This document shows, one piece after another, positions 1 to 8,409 of a stretch of DNA of 64,000 nt; position 1 is the stretch's first letter; each line of letters begins with the position of its first letter. The position numbers and the translations under genes were made by a program. Origin of the DNA: AP-15 sp035509615 (lineage in GTDB: Bacteria; Pseudomonadota; Alphaproteobacteria; ATCC43930; CGMCC-115725); NCBI GenBank assembly GCA_035509615.1, contig DATJLK010000057.1, positions 18,362-82,361 of the forward strand, given 5' to 3'. A model generated the notes under the pieces. It had not been told where the DNA came from and made no database searches. It was given only the letters and a program-made list of their open reading frames with translations.

Positions 1-2
1 TC

Positions 3-404
3 TGGGGCCAGGGCTTCCGCATCCTCGACAAGGGCGACACAATCATCTTTACGGGGCGGTCGCGCGCCATTGTCCGCGGCACCGAGCCTGCCAAGCCGGC
101 GGCGGCACCGCCCGAACCGCCGGCAAAGGTTTTGCGGACGGCGGCAGCGATCGAGGCTGCCGCTACCGCACCCACGAACGCAGCCGGGGATCGAGCGCCC
201 GGGGATCGCGCGCCGGCACCGGCGGCCGGCGGGATGCGCGCGGCGGCCGCGCCACCGGCGGGTGACCATCCTGCGGCGGTTCATCACCGGACGATGGCGG
301 CGCATCATCGTGCGAGATGGCGGCATCATCCCGTCGGGCGAGCGCGCACGGCCTCAGCGGCCGATGGATCGATGATCCGCAAATCCGAAGATCATGCCGA
401 GTAG
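3..404 (+). CDS. lptC: LptC, C-terminal part (LPS transport periplasmic protein)
   Basis: The 3' end of a gene that starts before the window; the first whole codon is at 3. The opening residues (WGQGFRILDKGDTIIFTGRS) match the last beta-strand of LptC, the bitopic inner-membrane protein that passes lipopolysaccharide from LptBFG to LptA. After that strand the frame continues for about 100 residues of Ala/Pro/Arg/His-rich low-complexity sequence, a tail that ordinary LptC proteins lack. The stop lies inside lptA (11-nt overlap), so the two are translationally linked. Identity rests on a short core plus the lptA-lptB context. Confidence 0.8.
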   Translation, partial: WGQGFRILDKGDTIIFTGRSRAIVRGTEPAKPAAAPPEPPAKVLRTAAAIEAAATAPTNAAGDRAPGDRAPAPAAGGMRAAAAPPAGDHPAAVHHRTMAAHHRARWRHHPVGRARTASAADGSMIRKSEDHAE

Positions 405-1515
405 CCGGCATGGGTCGCGATGGCCGGTGCCGGACTGCTCCGGTCGGGAGCTGCGGCGGCTGGTCCTGGGGTTGGTCTTGGTGCTGGCCGGTTGGGTGCA
501 TGAACCGCCTTTTGCCGCAGCACAGGGGCTCAATCCGCTCGGGGCTACGGCCGGTTCGCAACCAATAGACATTACCGCCGATACCGGCATCGAATGGGAT
601 CAGGACAAGCAAGTCTATATCGCCCGCGGCAATGCCGTGGCGATACGCGGCACGAGCGAGGTGCACGCCGATGTCCTGACCGCCCATTACCGCCCGAGCA
701 AAGGCAAATCGGGAGAGGGCGGCAACGAGGTCTACCGGCTCGATGCCGATGGCCATGTCGTGATCAAGGGACCGAACCGGACGATCATCGGCGATCAGGC
801 AGTCTATGACGTCGATCAACAGATCGGCATCGTCACCGGCCGGCATCTGCAGCTGACGACCCCGACCGACGTCGTAACCGCCCGCGACAGTCTCGAATGG
901 TATGACCAGCAGCAGGTCGCCGTTGCCCGTGGCGATGCCGTCGCGATCCGCGGCAACCGCCGTATCCGGGCCGATGTGCTGACCGCGCATTTCATCAAGG
1001 ACAAGAGCGCGACGGGCCCGCCGCCCGGCGGAAAACCCGTTGACGGCAAATCTGCGCCCCGCCGGATGGCGGCGAAATCTGCCGCTCCGACATCCGCGGC
1101 GGCGGTCAAGCCGGGGCGGGCGGCAGGACCAGCAAGATCGGGCGCCGGCAACGGAGCCGTCGATGCGGACGCAAGCAATTCGCGGATCAGCCGGGTCGAC
1201 GCCCAGGGCCATGTCGTCGTCGTCACCGCGACCGATATCGGCGAGGGCGATTACGGGGTCTATAATGCCCTGACCGGGATCGTGACCTTGCTCGGCAATG
1301 TGACGATCACGCGCGGACAGGACGCCGTCAAAGGCCAGTATGCGGTGGTGGATCTGAATACGAACGTCAGTCGGATGATGACCGTCGCCGCCAAGCCAGG
1401 CGCTCCGGCACCGCGTGTCGAAGGCTTGTTTTATCGGCAGGACGCGACACCCGGGGCGAAAGGCGCCCAGAAATCGAGCGCCAGGCATGCCGGCGCCGCG
1501 GCGCCAAAGTCATGA
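394..1515 (+). CDS. lptA: LptA/OstA-family periplasmic LPS transport protein
   Basis: 373 residues. An N-terminal hydrophobic stretch (about residues 22-44, ending AAAQG) looks like a signal peptide. Two OstA-like repeats follow: one near PIDITADTGIEWDQDKQ and one near VVTARDSLEWYDQQQ, each ending in a similar ADVLTAH segment. LptA forms the periplasmic beta-jellyroll bridge that carries LPS to LptD. The protein is roughly twice the length of E. coli LptA; a Pro/Ala/Lys/Gly-rich linker (about residues 205-255) separates the N-terminal repeats from a last conserved block. Its stop overlaps the lptB start (ATGA). Confidence 0.9.
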   Translation: MPSSRHGSRWPVPDCSGRELRRLVLGLVLVLAGWVHEPPFAAAQGLNPLGATAGSQPIDITADTGIEWDQDKQVYIARGNAVAIRGTSEVHADVLTAHYRPSKGKSGEGGNEVYRLDADGHVVIKGPNRTIIGDQAVYDVDQQIGIVTGRHLQLTTPTDVVTARDSLEWYDQQQVAVARGDAVAIRGNRRIRADVLTAHFIKDKSATGPPPGGKPVDGKSAPRRMAAKSAAPTSAAAVKPGRAAGPARSGAGNGAVDADASNSRISRVDAQGHVVVVTATDIGEGDYGVYNALTGIVTLLGNVTITRGQDAVKGQYAVVDLNTNVSRMMTVAAKPGAPAPRVEGLFYRQDATPGAKGAQKSSARHAGAAAPKS

Positions 1516-2354
1516 AGCCGACCGGCAAACCCGGCAGTTCCGGGCCGCTCGGGATCGCCGAGTACGGCCCGCGACTGGTGGCCGATAACCGTGACCGCAG
1601 CCGGCGCGGCCCGGCCAGTCGAGCGCCCGTCGAACAGGGTCTGCGCGGGCAAGGGCTTGGCAAGAGCTTCAAACGCCGCCCGGTGCTGCGTGCCGTCAAC
1701 ATTTCGGTACAGCGCGGCGAGGTGGTCGGATTGCTGGGTCCAAATGGCGCCGGCAAGACCACCTGTTTTTATATCATCACCGGGCTGATCGCGGCTGACA
1801 CCGGTCTCGTGACATTGGATGGCCAGGACATCACCGACTTGCCGATGTACCGCCGGGCGCGCCGCGGGATCGGTTATCTGCCACAGGAGGCCTCGATCTT
1901 TCGAGGGCTGACTGTCGAGCAGAATATCCGCGCCGTGTTGGAGGTCGTCGAAACCGACGCGGACGCGCGCGAAGCGATGCTCGACTCTCTGCTCGGGGAG
2001 TTTTCGATCACCCATCTGCGCCGCGCGCCGGCGATGGCGTTGTCGGGGGGCGAGCGGCGGCGCTGCGAGATTGCCCGGGCGCTTGCCACCCAGCCGCATT
2101 TTATTCTGCTCGATGAACCGCTTGCCGGTATCGACCCGATCGCGGTCGGCGATATCCGCGATCTCATCGGTCATCTCAAGGACCGCGGGATCGGCGTGCT
2201 CATTACCGACCATAACGTGCGAGAAACGCTTGAAATCGTCGATCGCGGGTATATACTCCACGATGGTCAGGTGTTGATGGAAGGTCCACCCGCGGAAATC
2301 GTCGCAGATGCCGACGTGAGACGGGTTTTCCTCGGCGATCGGTTTAGCCTATAA
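1512..2354 (+). CDS. lptB: LptB, LPS export ABC transporter ATPase
   Basis: 280 residues. Walker A GPNGAGKT at 76-83, signature LSGGE at 177-181 and Walker B FILLDEP at 197-203, with the LptB-typical continuation LAGIDPIAV and a switch His in TDHNVRETL. It powers LPS extraction from the inner membrane together with LptF/LptG. The first ~45 residues, before GQGLGKSF, are a basic, non-conserved extension. A shorter start is possible, but the ATG used here overlaps the lptA stop by 4 nt. It lies in the lptC-lptA-lptB-rpoN operon. Confidence 0.95.
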   Translation: MKPTGKPGSSGPLGIAEYGPRLVADNRDRSRRGPASRAPVEQGLRGQGLGKSFKRRPVLRAVNISVQRGEVVGLLGPNGAGKTTCFYIITGLIAADTGLVTLDGQDITDLPMYRRARRGIGYLPQEASIFRGLTVEQNIRAVLEVVETDADAREAMLDSLLGEFSITHLRRAPAMALSGGERRRCEIARALATQPHFILLDEPLAGIDPIAVGDIRDLIGHLKDRGIGVLITDHNVRETLEIVDRGYILHDGQVLMEGPPAEIVADADVRRVFLGDRFSL

Positions 2355-2376
2355 GCCGCTCCGAGCGGAGCGCGAT

Positions 2377-3879
2377 GTGAACAGGATGGCTTTTTCGCAG
2401 CGGCTTGAGTTGCGCCAGTCGCAGGCGTTGGTAATGACGCCGCAACTGCAGCAGGCCATCAAGATGCTGCAGCTTTCAAATCTTGAGCTGTACAATTTTG
2501 TCGACGCCGAGATCCAGCAGAACCCGCTGCTTGAGCGCCGCGAGCCGGCCGGCGAAGAAGGGCTGCTGCCCGCGGGCGATACTGTCGCCAATGCCGAAGC
2601 GGCGGCGACTGCGGCACTCCCCGAAGGTCTGGTTCGCGATCTCGCCCCCGACGCTAGCGAGCACTGGCAGGCCGCTTCGGGAACCGAGGGTGATGGATCG
2701 CGCGATCTCGCCGAAGAGCCCATCGCCTGGCGCAGCCGCAACGGCGCGCTTGGGGCCGAAGACGGCCCCATACTCGAGCAAACGGCAGCGCGGCCCCGCA
2801 CTTTGCGCGAGCACGTCGTGGAGCAGATCGGGACCGATCTCTGCGACCAGCGTGATCAGCTGATCGCCCTCCACCTGCTCGATCTGCTCGACGAGAACGG
2901 CTATCTCGGAGGTCCGCTCGAGACGATCGCAACCCTCCTCGGCTGCGACCTGCCGCGGGTCGAGGCGATCCTGGCACGCCTCCAGCAATTCGATCCGGCC
3001 GGGATTTTTGCACGCGATCTACCCGAATGTCTGGCGCTGCAGCTACGCGACCGCAACCGGCTCGATCCGGCAATGCAGGCGTTGCTCGATCACCTGCCGC
3101 TGCTCGCCGCCCGCAACATCCCGGCGCTGATCCGGGTGTGCCAGGTTGATGCCGAGGATATGGCCGAGATGATCGCCGAGATCAAATCGCTCGATCCCCG
3201 GCCGGGGCTCGCCTTTGATCCGCCGCTCGCTCAGCCGGTGGTGCCCGATATCCTGATGCGGGCCCAGCCCGAGGGCGGTTGGATTGTCGAACTCAATGCC
3301 GAAACACTGCCGCGTGTTCTCGTCAACAACAAGTATCACGCGGAAATCAGCCGGATTGCCCGCAGCAAGGCGGAAAAGGATTATCTGACCGACCGGCTGC
3401 AAGCTGCGAACTGGCTGGTCAAATCGCTGCACCAGCGGGCCACGACCATTCTCAAGGTTGCTGCCGAAATCGTGCGCCAGCAGGACGCGTTTTTTCGGCG
3501 CGGGGTACAATCGTTGCGGCCGCTGATCCTGCGCGACATCGCCGAAGCCATCGGGATGCACGAGAGCACGGTCAGCCGGGTGACGAGCAACAAGTACATG
3601 GCGACACCGCGCGGCCTCTACGAGCTCAAATACTTTTTTACATCCTCGATCCCCGCTTCGAGTGGCGGTGATGCTCATTCGGCCGAAGCGGTGCGCCATC
3701 TGATCCGCAATCTGATCGACAACGAAACACCCAGCGCCACCCTCTCCGACGAACGCATCGTCGAGTTGCTGCAGCGCGACGGGGTCGACATTGCACGACG
3801 CACGGTTGCCAAATACCGCGAAGCGATGCGCATCCCGTCCTCGGTGCAGCGCCGGCGCGAAAAGCTGCTTGTTCTGTAG
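2377..3879 (+). CDS. rpoN: RNA polymerase sigma-54 factor RpoN
   Basis: 500 residues with the sigma-54 architecture: a Gln/Leu-rich activator-interacting region I (LELRQSQALVMTPQLQQAIK), an acidic region II, the core-binding and helix-turn-helix regions, and the RpoN box ARRTVAKYRE at about 473-482. It directs transcription from -24/-12 promoters with enhancer-binding ATPases. The GTG start at 2377 has a GGAG 7-8 nt upstream; an in-frame ATG at 2386 is the alternative. The place between lptB and hpf/ptsN is the usual proteobacterial one. Confidence 0.96.
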   Translation: MNRMAFSQRLELRQSQALVMTPQLQQAIKMLQLSNLELYNFVDAEIQQNPLLERREPAGEEGLLPAGDTVANAEAAATAALPEGLVRDLAPDASEHWQAASGTEGDGSRDLAEEPIAWRSRNGALGAEDGPILEQTAARPRTLREHVVEQIGTDLCDQRDQLIALHLLDLLDENGYLGGPLETIATLLGCDLPRVEAILARLQQFDPAGIFARDLPECLALQLRDRNRLDPAMQALLDHLPLLAARNIPALIRVCQVDAEDMAEMIAEIKSLDPRPGLAFDPPLAQPVVPDILMRAQPEGGWIVELNAETLPRVLVNNKYHAEISRIARSKAEKDYLTDRLQAANWLVKSLHQRATTILKVAAEIVRQQDAFFRRGVQSLRPLILRDIAEAIGMHESTVSRVTSNKYMATPRGLYELKYFFTSSIPASSGGDAHSAEAVRHLIRNLIDNETPSATLSDERIVELLQRDGVDIARRTVAKYREAMRIPSSVQRRREKLLVL

Positions 3880-3990
3880 CCGACCATAGGATGGGTCGGC
3901 GTCCCGGTTTTTACACCGCGAATGGATCCGGGTCGGATCATTGCCGGCTTGACCCGTTCGCCGAACCTCCCGACTTCGCGGTAAAAACCG
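3880..3990 (+). terminator. Hairpin and long inverted repeat between rpoN and hpf
   Basis: Directly after the rpoN stop, CCGACC (3880-3885) can pair with GGTCGG (3893-3898), and a five-T run lies at 3908-3912. A second, larger palindrome pairs CGGTTTTTAC plus CGCGA (3905-3921) with TCGCG plus GTAAAAACCG (3976-3990) around a loop of about 54 nt. The structures could attenuate transcription or set mRNA ends before hpf. The T run is 10 nt from the first stem, so this is not a textbook intrinsic terminator. Confidence 0.4.
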
Positions 3991-4030
3991 CCCAAAGCGC
4001 GGGCTCTCCAGCTAGAAGGCGCTCTGACCC

Positions 4031-4663
4031 ATGCAGCTGACCGTCACCGGCAAGCAGATCGACATCGGCAATGCGTTGCGCGCCCATGTCGAGGTCGAAC
4101 TCGAGGCCATTCTGACCAAATATTTCAAGACCGCGATCGAGGCGCATGTCGTGATCGCAAAGGAAGCGCATCTGATCCGCGCCGAGGTTTCGCTGCATAT
4201 CGGCCGCGGCATCGTCGTCAACGCCAGCAGCGGGCTGCATGGCGATCCCTATGGCGCGTTCGATGCGGCCGCCCAACGCATTGCCAAGCAGTTGCGCCGC
4301 TACAAGCGGCGGCTGCGAGATCACCATGGTCAGGTCCGCGAGCCCGGCGAGCCGATCGAGAGCGCGCGCGATTATGTGCTGGCGCCGATTGCCGAGGACG
4401 ACCTCGACGAACAGCAATCGACCGGTGCGCCGGCGGTCATCGCCGAGATCAGCACCGAACTGCCGCGTCTGACGGTTGGCGAGGCCGTGATGCGGATGGA
4501 TCTCGCCGATGTGCCGGTGCTACTGTTCCGCAACCGAGCCCATGGCGAACTGAACCTTGTCTATCGCCGAGCGGATGGCAATATCGGGTGGGTCGATCCG
4601 GTGCTTGATCCCGCCCGTCACGGGCAGCAACGGCCCGCGCGACAAATGGCAAACAGTGGCTGA
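4031..4663 (+). CDS. hpf: Ribosome hibernation promoting factor, long form
   Basis: 210 residues. The N-terminal S30AE/YfiA domain (about 1-105, MQLTVTGKQIDIG...) is followed by an acidic linker and the C-terminal dimerisation domain (about 150-200, VGEAVMRMDLADVPVLLFRN). Long HPF inactivates 70S ribosomes and joins them as 100S dimers in stationary phase or starvation. The position between rpoN and ptsN is conserved in many proteobacteria. Confidence 0.93.
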   Translation: MQLTVTGKQIDIGNALRAHVEVELEAILTKYFKTAIEAHVVIAKEAHLIRAEVSLHIGRGIVVNASSGLHGDPYGAFDAAAQRIAKQLRRYKRRLRDHHGQVREPGEPIESARDYVLAPIAEDDLDEQQSTGAPAVIAEISTELPRLTVGEAVMRMDLADVPVLLFRNRAHGELNLVYRRADGNIGWVDPVLDPARHGQQRPARQMANSG

Positions 4664-4773
4664 AGTCTTCGTGTTATGCGGTCGCTTGTGGCCAGCGGTC
4701 GCTTGGCTTGGATGCAGCCTGTGCCCGAACCCACAGGAAAATTGAGACCGCCGGAGGATTGCCGAGCCAGATC

Positions 4774-5238
4774 ATGGATATAACTGATCTGATTACGCCG
4801 CGCAGCGTGGTCGCCCAGCTGCGTGCGACCAATAAGCGTCAGGCGCTGCAGGAGTTGGCTAAGCGCGCGGCAGTGGCAACCGGGATTCCTGACCGGGCAA
4901 TCTTTGACGTGCTGATCGAGCGCGAGCGCCTCGGCTCGACCGGGATCGGCATGGGCATCGGCATCCCCCACGGAAAGCTGCCTGGCCTCGATCGCTTTTG
5001 CGGGGTGTTCGCCCGGCTTGATCGTCCGATCCCGTTCGAGGCGATCGACGATCAGCCGGTCGATCTGATTTTTGTGCTGCTGGCGCCGGAAAACGCCGGG
5101 GCCGACCATCTCAAGGCGCTGGCTCGGGTGTCCCGTCTGCTGCGCGACCGCGCGGTTTGTGAGAAATTACGCGGGACCGATCGGCCAGATGCCCTCTATG
5201 CGCTGTTGACCGACATGACGGCCAGCGATGTCGCGTGA
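4774..5238 (+). CDS. ptsN: PtsN, EIIA-Ntr phosphotransfer protein
   Basis: 154 residues of a PTS EIIA type 2 domain. The phospho-accepting His is H66 in GIGIPHGK. It receives phosphate from NPr in the nitrogen-related PTS and regulates K+ transport, (p)ppGpp metabolism and other targets; it does not transport sugar. The start ATG at 4774 follows GGAGG at 4753, a long spacing, but it aligns with the family N-terminus (MDITDLITP). Last gene of the lpt-rpoN-hpf run. Confidence 0.93.
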   Translation: MDITDLITPRSVVAQLRATNKRQALQELAKRAAVATGIPDRAIFDVLIERERLGSTGIGMGIGIPHGKLPGLDRFCGVFARLDRPIPFEAIDDQPVDLIFVLLAPENAGADHLKALARVSRLLRDRAVCEKLRGTDRPDALYALLTDMTASDVA

Positions 5239-5245
5239 TACGGAC

Positions 5246-5461
5246 TCAGTGGACGCTGACCGGCTCCATATCGTGCTGGCGAACCGTCGCAAAGGCGATC
5301 TCGCGGTCGGGCAACACCGCGATCTGGGTCCCGTCCGCCGCGTGTACGGCGTAACCGCAAGCCCCGTCAATGATTACGCGCTTGATATAGGCGAGGTCCT
5401 GCATGCCGAGGAGCGCCAACTCGTGCACCGACATCTGCTTGATGCGTTCGATCCTGTCCAT
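5246..5461 (-). CDS. DUF1150 family small protein
   Basis: 71 residues. The pattern LALLGMQDLAYIKRV followed by AVHAADGTQIAVLPDREIA is that of DUF1150, small alphaproteobacterial proteins of unknown function. It lies 14 nt downstream of hsp20 on the same strand, the usual pairing, so it is probably co-induced with the heat-shock protein. No membrane segment or signal peptide. Confidence 0.85.
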   Translation of the reverse strand: MDRIERIKQMSVHELALLGMQDLAYIKRVIIDGACGYAVHAADGTQIAVLPDREIAFATVRQHDMEPVSVH

Positions 5462-5475
5462 GTTTCTGCCGTTGC

Positions 5476-5925
5476 CTAGTTTTCCGCGGTCGCTGCGATC
5501 TTCCTGGCAGCCGCCGCTGCGTTTTTGATTTCGACGGTTCTGACCCGGCTTTCGACTTCGGGCCGAACCAGGTCGACATGAAGAAGCCCGTTATCAAGCA
5601 ATGCCCCGCTCACCTCGATCCCCTCCGCCAAGACAAAGGACCGCTGGAACTGGCGGGCGGCGATGCCGCGATGCAGGTAAACCCGCTGGGCGTCATCAGC
5701 CTGCTTGCCGCGGATCACGAGCTGGTTGTCTTCGACGGTGATGGCAAGATCGCTCATTGCAAACCCGGCGACCGCGAGGGTTATGCGCAGTGCGTTCTCG
5801 CCGAGCTGTTCGATATTGTAGGGTGGATAGCCGTCGCTCGACACCTTGCTGACCCGATCGAGCGCGCGCTCGAAATGGTCGAACCCGAGCAGCAGCGGCG
5901 AGTTAAACAGCGATAATCGCGACAT
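5476..5925 (-). CDS. Small heat-shock protein, Hsp20/IbpA family
   Basis: 149 residues. The alpha-crystallin domain spans about 36-130 (PPYNIEQLGENALRITLAVAGF ... RGIAARQFQRSFVLAEG), with the N-terminal LFNSPLLLGFDHFERAL typical of IbpA-like proteins. ATP-independent holdase for unfolding proteins. A strong GAGGAG ribosome-binding site precedes the ATG. Heat-shock control is likely for the family, but I could not identify a clear RpoH promoter upstream. Confidence 0.93.
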   Translation of the reverse strand: MSRLSLFNSPLLLGFDHFERALDRVSKVSSDGYPPYNIEQLGENALRITLAVAGFAMSDLAITVEDNQLVIRGKQADDAQRVYLHRGIAARQFQRSFVLAEGIEVSGALLDNGLLHVDLVRPEVESRVRTVEIKNAAAAARKIAATAEN

Positions 5926-6149
5926 TCGGACTTCTCCTCAGCGGCGAGCGAGAAACCGAGATTGGACCCGTTGCGGCACCCAAACTCGGATTACTTGCGA
6001 ATAACCGTAATTTAGGTTTGTGCTATCCAGGATCAAGCGAAGGTTCGGGCGCCGCCCACCCCGCAATCGTCCTGGTGTGGCGCGTTCGGCCGACCAAACT
6101 GCGCCGATACCCGAACGCCGCGGGACTGTGGACGCGCTGGAGCAGGGCA

Positions 6150-7091
6150 ATGTCGAGAGCAAAGCTGAACTGGCTCATTCTCCTGGCGCTGTTCTGCGGT
6201 GCCTGCGTCGCCCTGGCGCCGATATCGGCCGACGCGCGCGCCGGCAGTTCCTATGGCGGTCGATCGTCGAGCTTTGGCAGCCGCGGGCTGCGCAGCTTTG
6301 AGAACAACGGCGCCCAACCCCTCAACCGCGGAACCGCCGCACCAAGGGGACCAAATTTTACCCCCGGCACACCGGCACCCGGTTATGGCGGCAGCCTGTT
6401 CCAGCGGCACCCGTTTTTGACCGGGCTGGCGGGCGGGCTCTTCGGCTCATGGCTGTTTGGACATGCCGCCAATGCCGAGGGCGGCGGCGCTGCCGGTTCG
6501 ATGATCGGGACCCTGTTGTGGCTGGCGATCATCGGCCTTTTGGTGTGGTGGGTCGTGCGGATGTTTCGCGCCCGGGCTTTTTCGAACGGATGGCCGCGGC
6601 GCGACGCCGCCGGCTTGCGAGCACCCCCGGCCGGTGCACTGGCCGCCGCGACCGCGGGGTTTCGCGGCCGGGACGTCAATTTTGCCGATGCCGATCTGCA
6701 GGCCTTTCAACGGTTGCATGCGGCAATCCAGGATGCCTGGAGCAATGGCGATCTGGGGCGGATGCGCCCGCTGATGACACCGGAGATGCTGGATTATTTC
6801 TCGCAGGAGCTGACGCGCGACCGGAGCCGCGGGCTGCGCAACATCGTTAACAACGTGCAGCTCGTCAGCGGCGAACTGACCGAGGGGTGGGACGAAGGCG
6901 ACCGGCAGTATGCAACCGCGTTTCTGCGCTGGCGCGCGATCGATTACGTGCTGCGCCTTGGCGCACCAAGCGGAGACCGCAGCGCCCTGGTCAGCGGCGA
7001 CCCGCAGGCGCCGGCCGAGTTTGAGGAGGTGTGGACCTTTGTCCGCCGACGCGGCGGCGACTGGCTGTTGTCGGCGATCCAGCAGGTGTGA
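6150..7091 (+). CDS. Tim44-like domain membrane protein
   Basis: 313 residues. N-terminal signal or anchor (about 7-28), a Gly/Ser/Pro-rich linker with SSYGGRSSSFGSRG, a transmembrane helix at about 118-139, and a C-terminal Tim44-like (NTF2-fold) domain from about 175 (FQRLHAAIQDAWSNGDLGRMRPLMTPEML). Related bacterial proteins are inner-membrane proteins of unclear function. The ATG at 6150 is preferred over an upstream GTG because GCAGGG precedes it and a signal-like helix follows at once. Confidence 0.85.
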   Translation: MSRAKLNWLILLALFCGACVALAPISADARAGSSYGGRSSSFGSRGLRSFENNGAQPLNRGTAAPRGPNFTPGTPAPGYGGSLFQRHPFLTGLAGGLFGSWLFGHAANAEGGGAAGSMIGTLLWLAIIGLLVWWVVRMFRARAFSNGWPRRDAAGLRAPPAGALAAATAGFRGRDVNFADADLQAFQRLHAAIQDAWSNGDLGRMRPLMTPEMLDYFSQELTRDRSRGLRNIVNNVQLVSGELTEGWDEGDRQYATAFLRWRAIDYVLRLGAPSGDRSALVSGDPQAPAEFEEVWTFVRRRGGDWLLSAIQQV

Positions 7092-7101
7092 AGGCGATCG
7101 G

Positions 7102-7527
7102 TTACTGCCGCAACCCGCGAATGCGCGGATCACCCGGCCCGGGCGATTCTTCCGGCCTATAGCCAAAGCGCCGGGCGGCCTCGACGATGTCGTCGAGAAA
7201 GGCATCATACCCGGCGCGCGCACCGGACGATGCGATATCGGGATCCCCGGCATCGGCGATGCGGCGATAGGGCGTCAGAAAGATCGCCGAGGCGGTTTCT
7301 CCGACCCCTCGGCTGCCTCGTTCAATGCTGAACTCGCCGGCCTCATCGGGAGCGCCGAGCACCCGGACGCCGTTGACGGCCGCACCCGCTGCTGCCGAGT
7401 TGTGCGTCGCATCAGCCGCGAAGTCTTCGGGCGGGTAGGCCCGTTCGAGGGCGGCGCGATCGTCGATCTTGATCTTGGGCATGCCGCAGGCAAACGGGTC
7501 GGCGGCAACGGATGTTCCGATTCTCAT
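7102..7527 (-). CDS. Hypothetical protein downstream of hemF
   Basis: 141 residues; I do not recognise the family. Sequence is Ala/Asp/Arg-rich, predicted soluble, with no signal peptide. It starts at the ATG at 7527 (a GTG two codons upstream is an alternative) and is the last gene of trmL-hemF-this. A 19-bp tandem duplication separates its start from the hemF stop; before the duplication the two probably overlapped as ATGA, which suggests translational coupling and a real gene. Confidence 0.6.
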   Translation of the reverse strand: MRIGTSVAADPFACGMPKIKIDDRAALERAYPPEDFAADATHNSAAAGAAVNGVRVLGAPDEAGEFSIERGSRGVGETASAIFLTPYRRIADAGDPDIASSGARAGYDAFLDDIVEAARRFGYRPEESPGPGDPRIRGLRQ

Positions 7528-7556
7528 GGCCACGCCGATTTCTCATGGCCACGCCG
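7522..7556. repeat. 19-bp tandem duplication at the hemF 3' end
   Basis: TCTCATGGCCACGCCG occurs at 7522-7537 and again at 7541-7556 (period 19). One copy supplies the hemF stop codon and the other supplies the start codon of the next gene on the minus strand. Confidence 0.9.
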
Positions 7557-8409
7557 CTTGGGGGGGCAGCGACATCAAAATCGCCTCGACGTTGCCCCCG
7601 GTCTTCAGCCCAAAGCGGGTGCCGCGATCATAGAGGAGGTTGAATTCGACATAGCGGCCGCGACGGACGAGCTGGTGGCGGCGCTGCTCGTCAGTCCAGG
7701 AGAGCCGCATGCGCCGGCGCACGATTTTTGGATAAACCTGGAAAAACGCTTCGCCGACCGCCTGGACAAAGGCGAAATCGCGCTCCCAATCGCCGCTGTC
7801 GAGATCATCGAAAAAAATCCCGCCGGCACCGCGCGGCTCGTTGCGATGTTCGAGAAAGAAATATTCATCGCACCACGCCTTGAAGCGGGCATGGCATTGC
7901 GCATCGTAGCCGTCGCAGGCGGTGCGAAGCGCCGCGTGAAAGGCCGCTTCCGCCTCGGCGTCCGGATAGATCGGCGTCAGATCGGCGCCGCCCCCGAACC
8001 AGGCCTTGGTAGTGACGATGTGGCGCGTGTTCATGTGCACCGCGGGAACAAGCGGCGAGCACATATGCGCCACCAGCGAGATTCCACTCGCCCAAAACCG
8101 CGGATCGTCGGCGCTCCCCGGGATGTCCTTGCGGAACTCGGCCGAAAATTCGCCTGACACGGTCGAGATGTTGACGCCGACTTTTTCGAACACACGACCG
8201 TGCATGACCGAAATCACGCCACCGCCGCCACCCGGTCGCGCCCACGGCTTGCGCTCAAACCGGCCCGCGGTGCCTGCATCCCGCGGACCCGCCGCGAACT
8301 CGTTTTCGATCGCCTCGAATTCGGCGCAGATCCGGTCGCGCAACGCCGTGAACCAGGCGGCGGCGCGCTCGCAGCGATCGGGATTGGGAGGGAAGGGTGT
8401 CGTGCTCAT
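7543..8409 (-). CDS. hemF: Coproporphyrinogen III oxidase, aerobic (HemF)
   Basis: 288 residues. HemF-specific blocks are present: GGGGGVISVMHGRVFEKVGVN, HMNTRH, WFGGGADLTPIYP and RGRYVEFNLLYDRGT near the C-terminus. It uses O2 to decarboxylate coproporphyrinogen III to protoporphyrinogen IX in haem synthesis, consistent with the respiratory genes nearby. Start ATG at 8409 overlaps the trmL stop (ATGA), which fixes the start; a longer upstream frame is antisense-type noise. Confidence 0.96.
   Translation of the reverse strand: MSTTPFPPNPDRCERAAAWFTALRDRICAEFEAIENEFAAGPRDAGTAGRFERKPWARPGGGGGVISVMHGRVFEKVGVNISTVSGEFSAEFRKDIPGSADDPRFWASGISLVAHMCSPLVPAVHMNTRHIVTTKAWFGGGADLTPIYPDAEAEAAFHAALRTACDGYDAQCHARFKAWCDEYFFLEHRNEPRGAGGIFFDDLDSGDWERDFAFVQAVGEAFFQVYPKIVRRRMRLSWTDEQRRHQLVRRGRYVEFNLLYDRGTRFGLKTGGNVEAILMSLPPQAAWP

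Noticed and set aside
163..1488. Long open frame on the minus strand opposite lptC/lptA
   Set aside because: High-GC antisense shadow: Arg/Pro/Asp-rich, no family motif, and lptA on the plus strand is clear.
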